Part shown: positions 16,378-26,480 of the stretch, in pieces
How positions within the stretch are numbered: position 1 is the first letter of the stretch
How the letters are laid out: every line of letters begins with the position of its first letter
NCBI GenBank assembly: GCA_050251195.1
Contig: JBFWNG010000004.1
Location: 186,001-250,000, forward strand
Direction: 5' to 3'
Source of the DNA: JBFWNG01 sp050251195
GTDB lineage: Bacteria; Bdellovibrionota_B; Oligoflexia; Oligoflexales; Oligoflexaceae
DNA: 64,000 nt
Translations under genes and position numbers: made by a program
The notes under the pieces: model-generated
Told to the model about the DNA's origin: nothing
Seen by the model: only the letters and a program-made list of their open reading frames with translations
Databases searched by the model: none

Positions 16378-17472
16378 ATGTGTTTAAGCCGTATAGTTAT
16401 TGCAATCCTGTTCATCGTATTTGGTCAGAACGCGTTTGCCCGAAAGACGAACCAGGCCGTGTACGAAGAGCCGTTTGACCTTGCGTCAGGCGGAGCCTCG
16501 CTTACTCGAGCTACCCAGGAAGGGGTCATGTTCGCAAATCCCGCCTTGATGACCTATGGAGAAAAATTTCATCGATGGCTGGGTTTTCAGTTGGGTGTTC
16601 TTGCCGGAAAAGATTCTATCAAATTTGTTCAGGATACGGCCAAGGGCGACGACAAGTCAGATGAAGGCGAGGACGCGACAGGAAAGTTTGTCGATGATTT
16701 ATTTGAGAAACCGATCCATGCCGGCCTGACCTACGGCCTGTCCTACATTACGGAAACAGCGGGAGTCGGCGTTTTTTCGAGAGCGGAACCTGATTTTGAA
16801 GGCAAGCAATTCGGCCCCGCGGGAACGCCTACAGTCAACGTATCCGCGGAAATATATGCGGGAGCAGTTGCAAGTTACAGCTTTAGAGTGGCGCGATGGT
16901 TCTCCCTTGGTTTGACAGCAAAATACCTGAAGGTTGCGGAGCCTGATGTTGAAATCGATCTAGGCGATCGCCAACGAATCGCCGAATTAGCGGACAATCC
17001 AGACACTGTCTCGGGACTCACGGACGTAGGCACGGGCACAGGATACGACATAGGATCTCTCATATTTCTCCAAGGGAGTTGGTTTGATTATCGACTCGCT
17101 GTAAAAGTCGATGACGTTGGAGGCACGAAGCTATCGGGGGCGGGCGACGATTTCAAGCAGACTATTCACGTGGGAACAGGAATTACATTTCACGGCAGCA
17201 CGGAAGCATTGCACTTGAGTCTCGATTATCGGGATGTCCAAGGCGTTTACGAGGAGCTGCCGTTCAAACGGTTATATATGGGAGCAAAGCTTCTTATACG
17301 AAACATGTTGGGCATCGGGGCGGGGCTATATCAGGGCCTGCCCACCTACGGGGTTCGCTTGGATCTACTTCTGTTCAAGGCTGGCGTAACTATTTATGGT
17401 CGAGAAATGGGCGCTGTGCCCGGCGAAAAACAAAGAAATATATACGTAGCTTATTTAGGGATGGGCGTATGA
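16378..17472 (+). CDS. Outer-membrane beta-barrel protein, FadL/PorV-like
   Basis: The ATG at 16378 with GAGGAG upstream gives a clean signal peptide (ending QNAFA). The mature N-terminus PFDLASGGASLTRATQEGVMFANPA has the pattern of FadL/PorV-like barrels (glycine-rich segment, then a NPA turn). The remainder alternates like transmembrane strands and ends in YLGMGV without a terminal Phe. The next gene, a lipoprotein, starts within its stop codon (ATGA), so barrel and lipoprotein are cotranslated and may form an envelope complex. Confidence 0.75.
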   Translation: MCLSRIVIAILFIVFGQNAFARKTNQAVYEEPFDLASGGASLTRATQEGVMFANPALMTYGEKFHRWLGFQLGVLAGKDSIKFVQDTAKGDDKSDEGEDATGKFVDDLFEKPIHAGLTYGLSYITETAGVGVFSRAEPDFEGKQFGPAGTPTVNVSAEIYAGAVASYSFRVARWFSLGLTAKYLKVAEPDVEIDLGDRQRIAELADNPDTVSGLTDVGTGTGYDIGSLIFLQGSWFDYRLAVKVDDVGGTKLSGAGDDFKQTIHVGTGITFHGSTEALHLSLDYRDVQGVYEELPFKRLYMGAKLLIRNMLGIGAGLYQGLPTYGVRLDLLLFKAGVTIYGREMGAVPGEKQRNIYVAYLGMGV

Positions 17473-18227
17473 AACGAATGCTATTCGCACTTACCTTGTT
17501 TGTGGGGCTTTCCACCTTCGTGGGAGCTTTTTCTTGTTCGGATGAGAACGCGGCTAAGTCATACACGCCATTGACAGAGGACCAAAAAGCAAAGCAAGCG
17601 CTCGACGACGAAGACTTTCCGCTCGCCATCGAATTGTATAAGGCTCTCATAGAAAAATATCCCGATGAGTATCAGAGATATCCTCTATTGGCCACGGCAT
17701 ACGCCGCCAGCGCAGGCGTCAGCGTGCTTTCCATCTTGAAGGGAAGTTTGGGCGGCGGCGGAGGCGAAGAGGAAGATAAGGAAGAATCGGAAAACAGCAG
17801 CGACAGCGGACTCTTTGCCCAGCTCGACAGCTCCGTACCTTCGGATCCCTCCGATGACGAGCTGGACGATATTCAGCTCGCCGTCGAAACGTTGCAGGCT
17901 GTCCCGGAAGATCTGAGAAGTCGGGACGGAGGGTTGGCATACTCCGCAAGCGCAGCCTTATTGCTCGACATTTACCTTGCCGCCTCCTCGACGATGAACC
18001 TCAACAAGTTTACGGAGGTAGGAGAGGATGGACAATTGGATCGCGATAAACTAGAAGAGATGAGTCCTGAAGACGTGGATCGAATTTTGACTAACCTGGA
18101 GTCTATCGCCGAGGCCCAGGGGAGCGAGATGTCGGAAACGGTGGCGAAAACCCTTGCAAAGATCGAAGAGCAGGAGGGGGAAACCACGAAGGAGCGGCTC
18201 ATAAATTACATTATAGCTAATCAGTAG
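17469..18227 (+). CDS. Acidic lipoprotein with a TPR-like N-terminus
   Basis: The lipobox GAFSC is at residues 19-23. Residues 40-75 (QALDDEDFPLAIELYKALIEKYPDEY) read as a tetratricopeptide repeat. A low-complexity Gly/Glu/Ser stretch (about 95-120) is followed by an acidic helical region. Strongly negatively charged overall. It overlaps the upstream barrel gene by 4 bp (ATGA). A role in anchoring or assembling that barrel is plausible from TPR lipoproteins such as BamD, but there is no direct evidence. Confidence 0.7.
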   Translation: MKRMLFALTLFVGLSTFVGAFSCSDENAAKSYTPLTEDQKAKQALDDEDFPLAIELYKALIEKYPDEYQRYPLLATAYAASAGVSVLSILKGSLGGGGGEEEDKEESENSSDSGLFAQLDSSVPSDPSDDELDDIQLAVETLQAVPEDLRSRDGGLAYSASAALLLDIYLAASSTMNLNKFTEVGEDGQLDRDKLEEMSPEDVDRILTNLESIAEAQGSEMSETVAKTLAKIEEQEGETTKERLINYIIANQ

Positions 18228-18238
18228 TTTCAAATTAC

Positions 18239-18895
18239 ATGTATAAAACTTTAGATAGAGATTTTTTTGCGCGACCAACTTTGGAGGTCGCTCGCGAACT
18301 TATTGGCAAGTACATCGTTCATCAAATCGACAAGCGAGTGACCTTGACGGCAAAGGTCGTCGAAACTGAAGCGTACTGCGAGAATGATCCGGCATGCCAC
18401 GCCTACGCCAATGCAAGGAGACGCCTCCAAGGGTTGGAACCCAAGGGTCGAAGCGCGTTGCTGTTTGGTCCCCCGGGAATAGCCTATGTTTATTTGAATT
18501 ACGGTATTCATTGGTTGTTCAACGTCGTGACGGAAGATGAAGGCGTTGCGGGGGCTGTATTGTTTCGAGCCGTCGAGCCCATTGAGGGACTTGCGGAAAT
18601 GACCGTTCTCCGTTCTTCTTCGCCGAAAATTCGCAGAATCAGTGACCTTGCCAACGGTCCAGGGAAACTCACGGTGGCGTTGGGTATTTCTCCTGATTTC
18701 AACGGGAAAGCCTTGACCAAGGGACCGTTACGCCTGGCGACCCGGGACAATGAAAGGGCAGTTCACGTCGTGACCTCTCCCCGAATTGGAATATCGCAAG
18801 CAACCGATCTTCCTTGGCGTTTTTTCGAACATGGCAACCCGTTTGTATCTCAGTTCAAGCCGTCGCGATCGACGTTTTCCTCTTGCCAAATCTGA
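18239..18895 (+). CDS. 3-methyladenine DNA glycosylase, Aag/MPG family
   Basis: A base-excision repair enzyme that removes alkylated purines. The chain starts DRDFFARPTLEVARELIGKY and contains VVETEAYCENDPACHA (catalytic Glu in ETEAY), FGPPGIAYVYLNYGIHWLFNVV and NGPGKLTVALGI, all conserved in the AAG fold. Length 218 aa is normal. It begins 11 bp after the lipoprotein stop and may be read through from that operon. copA follows 45 bp downstream. Confidence 0.93.
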   Translation: MYKTLDRDFFARPTLEVARELIGKYIVHQIDKRVTLTAKVVETEAYCENDPACHAYANARRRLQGLEPKGRSALLFGPPGIAYVYLNYGIHWLFNVVTEDEGVAGAVLFRAVEPIEGLAEMTVLRSSSPKIRRISDLANGPGKLTVALGISPDFNGKALTKGPLRLATRDNERAVHVVTSPRIGISQATDLPWRFFEHGNPFVSQFKPSRSTFSSCQI

Positions 18896-18940
18896 ACATT
18901 TTCGAAAGATTACCCGCCATGGTTAACGGAGTTCGTTTCG

Positions 18941-21163
18941 ATGGCAGCTCATACTCAGACATTTGACATTCTCGGAATGACCTGTGCCAATTGCGTGCGC
19001 ACAGTGCAGAAGGCCATTTCGGAAAAGGTGCCTGGCGTACAGACCGCTCATGTGAATCTCGCCACCGAAAAAGCGGAAGTGACCTACGACTCGCAGAAGG
19101 CTTCCGATGCGGATATAATCGCTGCTGTAGAGCGTGCCGGCTATCAGGCATACGTGCACGACGGCCAAGCTGACCATTTGTCGGCCGATGTGCGTCGGAG
19201 AACAACGGAATTGATTGTGGGCGTTGTTTTCACAGTACCGTTGTTCGCCCTCAGCATGTTGCGCGACTTCGATCAAGTAGGGGCTTGGGCCCACGAGCCG
19301 TGGGTGAATTACTTATTCTGGATTCTCGCCACTCCCGTTCAGTTTTACGTTGGCCGAGAATATTACCGAAACGGCTGGAAGAGTCTTCGCAATCGCAACG
19401 CCAATATGGATTTTCTCATCGCTATGGGGTCAACCGTTGCTTACTTATTCTCCGTTGCGGTGACTTTAGGATGGGTTAAGTCGGAACATCACGTTTACTT
19501 TGAAACCTCGGCAGCGATCATAACGCTGATCAAAATTGGCAAGCTTCTGGAAGCTCGAGCAAAGAGGAGCACGGCGAAAGCCATCAAGAGCCTTATCAAG
19601 ATGCAGGTTCAAAAAGCAGAAGTGCTCAGGGACGGCGTCTTTGTCGAAGTTCCAACGAGAAAGATAGTTAGGGGCGACGTCGTGCGCGTCAAAAAAGGAG
19701 CGGCCGTTCCTGTTGACGGACAAATTATCGAAGGAGAATCCTCGTTTGACGAGTCGTTTGTGACGGGAGAAAGCATTCCCGCCATAAAGAAACCAGGCGA
19801 TCTCGTTATTGGCTCGACGATCAACGTCGACGCGCTCATCACGGTCTCCGCATTGAGAGTGGGAAGCGAAACGCTGCTCGCCAGGATCATAAAAATGGTC
19901 GAACGCGCGCAGAGCACTAAAGCGGAGATTCAAAACATCGCTGATCGAATATCCGCTGTATTTGTTCCCACCGTTGTGGGTATTGCAACGATCGTTTTTC
20001 TGGCTTGGTTTTTTAGCGGGGCGACCGCGACTCAGGCTCTCCTGCGATTTGTCTCGGTATTGATCATTGCCTGTCCTTGCGCTCTGGGTCTTGCGACACC
20101 GGCGGCAATTGTCGTGGGAATGGGAAGAGGCGCGCAACGCGGTGTCCTTTTCAAGGATAGTCGGGCCTTGGAACGGTTATGCAAAATAAACGCTATTGTC
20201 TTCGACAAGACAGGAACCCTCACGGTCGGTAAAGCCGATGTCAAAAATTTTATGACGACGTCAAAATCGCTCAACGAGCAACAAGTGCTTGGCATCGCTT
20301 CGAGCCTGGAAAAGTTGTCGGAGCATCCTCTGGCTCGTGCGGTTGTTAAATTCGGCGAAGAGCGAAATGCGACGCAATTTGCGGTAAAAAAATTTGAAGT
20401 GTTTGTAGGAGGCGGTGTTCGAGGTACCGTTGAAGGCAAAGATTACGTGATGGGAAGCTTGGAGTTTCTTAAGAAGAACGAAATCCAATTTGCTCAAATG
20501 GAAAGCATTATCGCGCCAATGGAGACCACGGCGTTGACAATAATTGGCCTTGGTCCGGCGGGAGAAGGATTACTTGCCCTATTTGGCATTGGCGATCCGG
20601 TAAAGACCGGAATGGACGTCACGATAGAGAATTTGAAGCAAGGCGGAACAGAATTGTGGATGGTGACGGGCGACAGCCAAAACGTTGCTCAAGAGGTCGC
20701 TCGAGCGCTTAAGATAGAAGGCGTCGTCGCGCGAGCCAAACCGGAAGACAAGGTTAAGGTGATCGAACGACTCCAGGGCGAAGGCAAGGTCGTTGCCATG
20801 GTCGGCGACGGGATCAACGATGCGCCGGCACTGAGTAAGGCGGACGTGGGAATAGCGATGGGTGCGGGCTCTGACATCGCTATCGAAACGTCGGACGTGA
20901 CCCTTATCAAAGGAGATTTAGCAAAAATCGACGAAGCTATATCTTTAAGCCGAAAAACGATGCGGGTTGTTAAAGAAAATTTGTTCTGGGCGTTCTCTTA
21001 TAATGTAATTCTCATCCCCGTTGCGGCAGGATGTTTGTCGTTAATTACGGGCGTACCGCATTTTTTGACTGAGTTGCATCCTGTTGCAGCGGCGATCGCT
21101 ATGGCCTTGAGTTCGTTGACCGTTTTGGCCAACAGCCTGAGGCTTCGTCTCATGCCGTTGTGA
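18941..21163 (+). CDS. copA: Copper-exporting P1B-type ATPase
   Basis: One N-terminal heavy-metal-associated domain (GMTCANCVRTV, metal-binding CxxC) precedes eight predicted membrane helices. The intramembrane CPC motif is in IIACPCALGLATPAA; the phosphorylation site is DKTGTLT; HP is in SEHPLARA; GDGINDAPAL is the hinge. YN in the seventh helix and SS (MALSSLTVLANSLRLR) in the eighth are the Cu(I)-ATPase (P1B-1) ligands. Length 740 aa. ACGGAG lies 9 nt before the ATG. No CueR, CsoR or CopZ gene is adjacent. Confidence 0.94.
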   Translation: MAAHTQTFDILGMTCANCVRTVQKAISEKVPGVQTAHVNLATEKAEVTYDSQKASDADIIAAVERAGYQAYVHDGQADHLSADVRRRTTELIVGVVFTVPLFALSMLRDFDQVGAWAHEPWVNYLFWILATPVQFYVGREYYRNGWKSLRNRNANMDFLIAMGSTVAYLFSVAVTLGWVKSEHHVYFETSAAIITLIKIGKLLEARAKRSTAKAIKSLIKMQVQKAEVLRDGVFVEVPTRKIVRGDVVRVKKGAAVPVDGQIIEGESSFDESFVTGESIPAIKKPGDLVIGSTINVDALITVSALRVGSETLLARIIKMVERAQSTKAEIQNIADRISAVFVPTVVGIATIVFLAWFFSGATATQALLRFVSVLIIACPCALGLATPAAIVVGMGRGAQRGVLFKDSRALERLCKINAIVFDKTGTLTVGKADVKNFMTTSKSLNEQQVLGIASSLEKLSEHPLARAVVKFGEERNATQFAVKKFEVFVGGGVRGTVEGKDYVMGSLEFLKKNEIQFAQMESIIAPMETTALTIIGLGPAGEGLLALFGIGDPVKTGMDVTIENLKQGGTELWMVTGDSQNVAQEVARALKIEGVVARAKPEDKVKVIERLQGEGKVVAMVGDGINDAPALSKADVGIAMGAGSDIAIETSDVTLIKGDLAKIDEAISLSRKTMRVVKENLFWAFSYNVILIPVAAGCLSLITGVPHFLTELHPVAAAIAMALSSLTVLANSLRLRLMPL

Positions 21164-21245
21164 CGGATGCTCGGGAACTTTCCCTTGCCATAAAGTCGTA
21201 TTTCCGAAAAACTGGCAAAAACAGGCAGCAAAAAGGGGGGGAGAG

Positions 21246-23009
21246 GTGAAAGCGAACTGGCTCTTTTTTGGATCCTTATGGGTCAGCGCGTTTCTCGGAG
21301 GCTGTAAAACCCCCAGAACCGGCTCGGACATCGAAAACATCGAGATCGTGGGCGAAACCTATCGATTGCCAGATCAAATCGACGAAAAAGACAATCTCGC
21401 CCTCTGGACGAAGTACTGCGTTGCAAATCCGGCAATCGACGAAAAAAACGAAGTGGGGTTTGTCCCTGATCCTAATTATGAAGACCCCTTGGTCGCATCA
21501 GCGTCCAAAATGTTATCTCGAATCGACAAGTCAAGTTTTGGGCTGAACGACGATATCAACCTCAAATACGTCAATCGTCAAAGAAAGCCTGCCAACGTTA
21601 CCACTGAAGCCCACGACTTTTTGACGTATCTGTGTGGAGAGTTCCGAGATCGCGCCACCATGATCGAATCGAAGCTCCGCTGGTTAGCGAACATGAATTA
21701 TCTTCCGAGCAAACCTAATTCGCTCAAGAACCCCACCTTCGACCCCAAAAAGGACGAGTGGGCTCAAATGACCGCTGAAATGTACTTACCGTACGTCGAG
21801 TTCGCGAAAAATCTATTCGAGGTTCGGTTGGCGGCGGAGCAACTAAATTTGGGGGTGCGCTTCGAGGACGGACAAGTGAAGCAGGTCGATCGTCCGGTAG
21901 CCCCTTTAACCGTATGCGAAAATCGCTACATATTTGCGAATTACATATCTAAAGGGAAATCGTTTCCTGGACTTGATTCCTACGCGGCCGACTACGACGG
22001 GTTTAAAAAAACTCATTGCGGTTCGCCGGAACTCGACTACTACTACGATTTTCGCGGCGACTCGGAAATCAAACCCAACTCGCCAGAAAGCAGCGGCATG
22101 ATTTGGTATTCCTTAAGCGTTGCCCTGCAATGCACCTCGACAACGAAAGGCGTCGCTGACTTGCCGATTGAAGAGAAAAAGGCGTTCGTCGAAAAGCATA
22201 AGATTCAGGACCAAATTGCGGCCCTCAAGGGCGAGGACTGCGTGAAGTACTATAAGGAGCCCTTTAAGCATCGTTGGTTGGCTGCGCGGGCGGCTTTGGG
22301 ATCTTGGGCGCTGCATGGCGACGAACACTCTGACGCATTTTATCGTCAGCGCGGGGATAGTCCCAACATTCCTTTGGAAATAATTCCTTCGGTTACAAGT
22401 CCGCTTGCGTTCTCCATGGGACTGGCTCAGCTTAGTGTAAATTCTTCGGCGGCGACGTTCCTGCCAGGCGCTGATCAGGCGTGGATCGCACCAGACTTTG
22501 GCATCATGGATTATGCGAACAAGCAGCAGGAGATAGAGCCCCGCGCGTTCATCTATGAGCGGCTAAGCGGTGCTGTGGACACGCATGTCGAGTCGCACGC
22601 TTCAGGCTACGACGACAAACTTAATCAAAACAGAAGTAGGGACGAAGGGTATTCGCCACTGCTCGCTTCAAATTACGACATGAGCAAGTCGGAAACCTTA
22701 ACGAGACCTGGAATTGTGGTTCCGGGTTCGGACAGGAAGGCGCGGGAGTTCCGACACTTCATGTCCGTCTTTAAGATTCACAGAAATAATCTTTACACCT
22801 CGGAAGATATTGCCAAGGGTCGCAATTTAGACTTCGATCGCATGTGGCTCGACGAAACCTCGTTGGGCAATTCGAGCGAAGCGAAACAAGACAGGGGATG
22901 GGACCGACTGGGGACGACGTTAGAGCAAGAATATCATGCGCTGCTGTACTTAGGAAATCTCTGCGCTAACGGCAAAATTCGTAAGGAAGGGCAGTCCTGT
23001 AACCCTTGA
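21246..23009 (+). CDS. Large lipoprotein of unknown function
   Basis: GTG start at 21246 behind a GGGGGGGAGAGG purine run; lipobox FLGGC at residues 17-21. The 587-aa chain has many Cys residues and Tyr/Asp-rich stretches such as ELDYYYDFRGD and a C-terminal LYLGNLCANGKIR. I recognise no catalytic motif, repeat or membrane segment beyond the signal. It stands alone between copA and a convergent MipA-like gene. Confidence 0.75.
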   Translation: MKANWLFFGSLWVSAFLGGCKTPRTGSDIENIEIVGETYRLPDQIDEKDNLALWTKYCVANPAIDEKNEVGFVPDPNYEDPLVASASKMLSRIDKSSFGLNDDINLKYVNRQRKPANVTTEAHDFLTYLCGEFRDRATMIESKLRWLANMNYLPSKPNSLKNPTFDPKKDEWAQMTAEMYLPYVEFAKNLFEVRLAAEQLNLGVRFEDGQVKQVDRPVAPLTVCENRYIFANYISKGKSFPGLDSYAADYDGFKKTHCGSPELDYYYDFRGDSEIKPNSPESSGMIWYSLSVALQCTSTTKGVADLPIEEKKAFVEKHKIQDQIAALKGEDCVKYYKEPFKHRWLAARAALGSWALHGDEHSDAFYRQRGDSPNIPLEIIPSVTSPLAFSMGLAQLSVNSSAATFLPGADQAWIAPDFGIMDYANKQQEIEPRAFIYERLSGAVDTHVESHASGYDDKLNQNRSRDEGYSPLLASNYDMSKSETLTRPGIVVPGSDRKAREFRHFMSVFKIHRNNLYTSEDIAKGRNLDFDRMWLDETSLGNSSEAKQDRGWDRLGTTLEQEYHALLYLGNLCANGKIRKEGQSCNP

Positions 23010-23028
23010 GTGCATAAGGCCCTGGGAA

Positions 23029-23925
23029 TCATTCCCGATCATCTTCTTTTGCCTCAGACTGATAAAGCAACCAGCTTATTCCGAAGAAACCTGAAACTGC
23101 GTGATCCGCTTTAAACAGCGGACTCTTGGCATTTTTGGCCTTCTGATAATTGTTGTAGTCAACTTGAGCATAGAAACTGACCCTGTGCCATTCCGTGAAG
23201 AAACCGATCTCGGTTCTTGTGCCTATGTAGCCGGCCGAAGCACGGTAGGCGGGTCTGTTCGGGGTCGCATATCGATCTGCCACGCCATAAAAATATTCCT
23301 GATACTGGCTCGAACCAAAAGTTGGACTAACTGTAAAACTTATGGTTCCCAGAGAGTTTTGCAATGGCGCGCGAACTTGGAATCCAGGTGTGAAGGTAAA
23401 TCCTCGGGGATGCACGCTCGAAAAATCCGTCGATGACGCAAATCGCAGAGGAAAGAGAAGACGAGCTTCAAGGTCCTCATCCTTTTGAATCTTGATATAG
23501 AGTTGCGGTCCCACTTCCCCCAACAAATCTAGGTCGGGCATCCCCTGTCGAGCGGAGTTTTCGTCGGACGGAATAGGCAAGGTACCTGCTCCGCTTATTT
23601 CAACGCCATAGCTCGGATGAGAGACAAGTCTTGCCCGAAGCCCGTCTTCCTCATCGGCTCTGAAAATAGAGCCGCGGTAAAGAACGGTTGGCACCACTAC
23701 GGATCTCCATTTCCCTTGATCTGAAGCAGGGTAGTGGAGGAAGTAGCCCGATCCGGCCCCGATTCCGAGTTCGTAAAGAGGTTTCTGCTCCTTGTCGATC
23801 CTATCATCGGTTGTATCGGCGAACGCCAAGGGACCTTTGAGCATTGTTCCTACGAGAACGAGCGTCAACAGTGAGCCGTGTTTGGCCCATTTCCAGCGAT
23901 GTAGCGGCATCGTTTGCACCAGCAA
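23029..23925 (-). CDS. MipA/OmpV family outer-membrane protein
   Basis: A signal peptide ends near LAFA/DT. The mature part begins LYELGIGAGSGYFLHYPASDQ and contains VVVPTVLYRGSIFRADEEDGLRARL, the conserved opening of MipA/OmpV barrels, followed by alternating strand sequence and a FFGISWLLY C-terminal region. MipA scaffolds murein hydrolases and synthases in E. coli; other members are porin-like. The start may be Met1 or Met6. It is convergent with the lipoprotein gene 20 bp away. Confidence 0.82.
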   Translation of the reverse strand: MLVQTMPLHRWKWAKHGSLLTLVLVGTMLKGPLAFADTTDDRIDKEQKPLYELGIGAGSGYFLHYPASDQGKWRSVVVPTVLYRGSIFRADEEDGLRARLVSHPSYGVEISGAGTLPIPSDENSARQGMPDLDLLGEVGPQLYIKIQKDEDLEARLLFPLRFASSTDFSSVHPRGFTFTPGFQVRAPLQNSLGTISFTVSPTFGSSQYQEYFYGVADRYATPNRPAYRASAGYIGTRTEIGFFTEWHRVSFYAQVDYNNYQKAKNAKSPLFKADHAVSGFFGISWLLYQSEAKEDDRE

Positions 23926-24014
23926 CCCAGTAAGATTTCGATATAAACGATTTTACCAGGTCCCTTAGGTCGCGTCGATCGCGCTAAGCTCTAAAAACCT
24001 CTGATTAAGCCATG

Positions 24015-24548
24015 TTATTCGCCGGCGAATTCTCCAGGTTTGCAAACTTGCTGATTCTCACAAATCGTGTTGCAGCCAGCCATGGGATGACAGTGGTCTC
24101 GACACCTTCTAACCGTGTGACAGACTTGAGGCAAGGTGGTTGTACAACTGAGGTGCGATAAAACCGACTTTCCGTCTTCTCTTGTAAACTCGATGTCGAC
24201 CTTGGTCTGGGGCTCGCTCAAATCTAAGACAACGTCGATGTTTCTTCCTTCTGGAAGCAAGGCGCCACTAATATCGACGCTAAGCGCTCTCCCTCGGCTG
24301 TCTTTCGTCAAGGGGGCGTTATACTCAACGCCGTCAAATCTGTTGCCGATGTCGTAGTCGCCATTTTGTGCAAATCCATCCCCGCTTAAATCGAAAACTC
24401 CTCCGTTGTCGCTGACGTAGGACTTAAAAAATGTGTCGTACACGAGGTCGTCCGACGCGCTGCCCGGCCCTCGGCATTGAACGACGATAGGATAGGCCGC
24501 CGCATGGTTTGCCAGGGTGATGAAAATTGTGAAAAAAAGTTTGTTCAT
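24015..24548 (-). CDS. Secreted cysteine-rich protein of unknown function
   Basis: A signal peptide (to about AAA/YP) is followed by a beta-rich region of about 100 residues, and then a Cys-rich tail with eight Cys in roughly 35 residues (CTTTLPQVCHTVRRCRDHC and on to CNTICENQQVC). The spacing suggests four disulfides. An Asp/Gly stretch (SGDGFAQNGDYDIGNRFDG) may bind calcium. No known family. It is monocistronic on the minus strand. Confidence 0.65.
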   Translation of the reverse strand: MNKLFFTIFITLANHAAAYPIVVQCRGPGSASDDLVYDTFFKSYVSDNGGVFDLSGDGFAQNGDYDIGNRFDGVEYNAPLTKDSRGRALSVDISGALLPEGRNIDVVLDLSEPQTKVDIEFTREDGKSVLSHLSCTTTLPQVCHTVRRCRDHCHPMAGCNTICENQQVCKPGEFAGE

Positions 24549-24676
24549 AGGGGCTCCTTCTTGCCGTGAATACGTTAGGCCAACTGATTACCAGAGGCAG
24601 GCATGCAAATATAATTCATTATTTTTATCTATTGATGATTTTTAATGATCAAAGGAGATTTTTGGACTAACGCATT

Positions 24677-24707
24677 AAAAAAATGGGCGATACCGAAGTA
24701 CCGCCCA
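24677..24707 (-). terminator. Rho-independent terminator of the adenosine deaminase gene
   Basis: Read on the minus strand: TGGGCG, one mismatch, TAC/GTA with a TTCG loop, CGCCCA, then seven T. It lies 40 bp after the stop at 24747. Confidence 0.88.
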
Positions 24708-24746
24708 ATCAATCGCTAAGTAATCTCTTAATGCTTTCGCGCGGTG

Positions 24747-26456
24747 CTAGAGGCAACTCGCAGCCTTAGGATTATCCCGTTTCAAATTGCTCCATTTGGC
24801 CTCAAACGCCGCGAAGTCGGTTCGTAGCCCGTTTAAAAGTTTCGCCTTTTCTTCTGCCGAGGCGAAGGAGCTCTTGATCGAATTCGACGCCGCTTTTTGC
24901 AATTCACAATAGTTTATGTTCGTTTCCTTCACCGCGAGCATACATTCGTCGGCAATGGTGCTTTCGAACATACCCTCGTCGTCGGTCGAAAAACTGACGG
25001 CGAAACCGAGTCGCAAGTACTCCAAGAAGGGGTGGCTTCGCACGTCTGGCACGACGTCGAGGAGGACGTTGCTCATAATATTGGTTTCGATTCCAAGATG
25101 AGAGGAATAACGCCTTGCGAGCTCAAGTGTGACAACGTCCTCACGAAGTTTTACGCCGTGTCCTACGCGATCGACTCCCATGATAATAGCATCGCGTACG
25201 TTGCGCACGTCGCCGAGTTCCCCAGCGTGCATTGACATGCCGAGGGGGCGGGAATCGCGCAGGTCCCTCACGAGGGGATAAAGCGTTTGACCTTTTTCTA
25301 AAGCGGGGTTTGTGGTTTCGTCGGCAAGAAGATTTACTCCCACGAGAACGGAGGCCTGGCCGGAAGACGAAAGCGGGAGGTCGGCCTTCAGGCGCTCAAA
25401 CATTTGCAACGTGGATTTACGGATATCTTCCGGCTCCTTTGCACGTGTATAGGCAGCCAAGAGCTTAGCTGTTATGCCGAATTGAGACTGAATTTGGTCA
25501 GCCCATTCATTTAGACTCGGTAACCATTTCTTCCCGCCATAATCCCGACCCAAGAATTGCGTGATTTCAACGTAACTAACACCGAGGTTCTTCGCTCTTT
25601 TGAAGAATGCATCGTACATGATTTTTTCCGGGTCGACATTCTTTCGGCTTTGGAAAACAGTTGCAGATGTGATCGTGAACGATCCGAGAAAACGGTCGAA
25701 TCTTGGCACGCCCTCGTGCTTGGCTTTTGGCAAAAAATAGAGTCTTTTAATCTGGTCTTTTTCTTCGTTGCTGAGAGCGTTATAGGTTGGACAACTCTCG
25801 TCTGGAGAAGGTTGGGGAGCTTTAGTATTGCACTTGTATTCGGGGGCGTCCGACACGGCGTATTTTTTGCTGAGAGAGCCCAAGAATTTCATTTCGTCCG
25901 GGTAAAGTCTTCCGAAAGCGCCGCCGGTCTGAAGATTGGCGATCAATACTTTAAGATCGAACTTGGGGTTAACCTTTGCCAGAATCTCCTCAAGAGTAGC
26001 CTGATCGACAGTGCCCCAAGGATGTATGTGGAGCATGCCTCCCTTGGGCACGGTGGAACAAAAGTTTTTTAGCTCTGCTTCCTGGTTTCTAATCGAGTCG
26101 AGCCCTAAGAGGGAGCGTGCGTCGCTTGTTTTCTTGCTTTCTGCTGCAATGGCGCGGAGATGTTCTTCAATGACGCTCTTCTCTTCGGCGGTGAAGCTTT
26201 GGTAGGTGGGAAGCATTCCTTCCCAGGCGGTCCTGTCCACGGTACCGTTCTCACGAGAGACTTTGTCCGAAAGGTATGCCCCGGCGGTCAGGAACTCGGC
26301 GTGGGTTTCCATCAGTTTGGCCTCAAGCTGTGGAGGAAATGCATTTTGGTCGGTTTTCAGGGACGAATTCAGATCCTTCTGAAGCGAGCGACAGTTGCTC
26401 ATTTGGTAACTAAGGAGAAACAACAGGCAAAAAGCGGAAATTTTGCGGCGCATCAT
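24747..26456 (-). CDS. Lipoprotein adenosine deaminase, ADGF/CECR1-like
   Basis: Start chosen at the tandem ATG pair (26456/26453), which has GGGG upstream and gives a lipobox near MSNC; the frame is open for 56 more codons without a signal peptide. The catalytic barrel has HIHPWGT (metal HxH), SMHAGELGDVRN (His and catalytic Glu), DRVGHGVKL, and FSTDDEGMF (metal Asp and its neighbour). An extended N-terminal helical region and secretion match the growth-factor-type adenosine deaminases (ADGF/CECR1) rather than cytosolic Add. It would deaminate extracellular or periplasmic adenosine to inosine. Divergent from a PLD-like lipoprotein, and closed by a terminator at 24677-24707. Confidence 0.85.
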   Translation of the reverse strand: MMRRKISAFCLLFLLSYQMSNCRSLQKDLNSSLKTDQNAFPPQLEAKLMETHAEFLTAGAYLSDKVSRENGTVDRTAWEGMLPTYQSFTAEEKSVIEEHLRAIAAESKKTSDARSLLGLDSIRNQEAELKNFCSTVPKGGMLHIHPWGTVDQATLEEILAKVNPKFDLKVLIANLQTGGAFGRLYPDEMKFLGSLSKKYAVSDAPEYKCNTKAPQPSPDESCPTYNALSNEEKDQIKRLYFLPKAKHEGVPRFDRFLGSFTITSATVFQSRKNVDPEKIMYDAFFKRAKNLGVSYVEITQFLGRDYGGKKWLPSLNEWADQIQSQFGITAKLLAAYTRAKEPEDIRKSTLQMFERLKADLPLSSSGQASVLVGVNLLADETTNPALEKGQTLYPLVRDLRDSRPLGMSMHAGELGDVRNVRDAIIMGVDRVGHGVKLREDVVTLELARRYSSHLGIETNIMSNVLLDVVPDVRSHPFLEYLRLGFAVSFSTDDEGMFESTIADECMLAVKETNINYCELQKAASNSIKSSFASAEEKAKLLNGLRTDFAAFEAKWSNLKRDNPKAASCL

Positions 26457-26480
26457 CGCATACCCCAGAAAAGATCTTAA

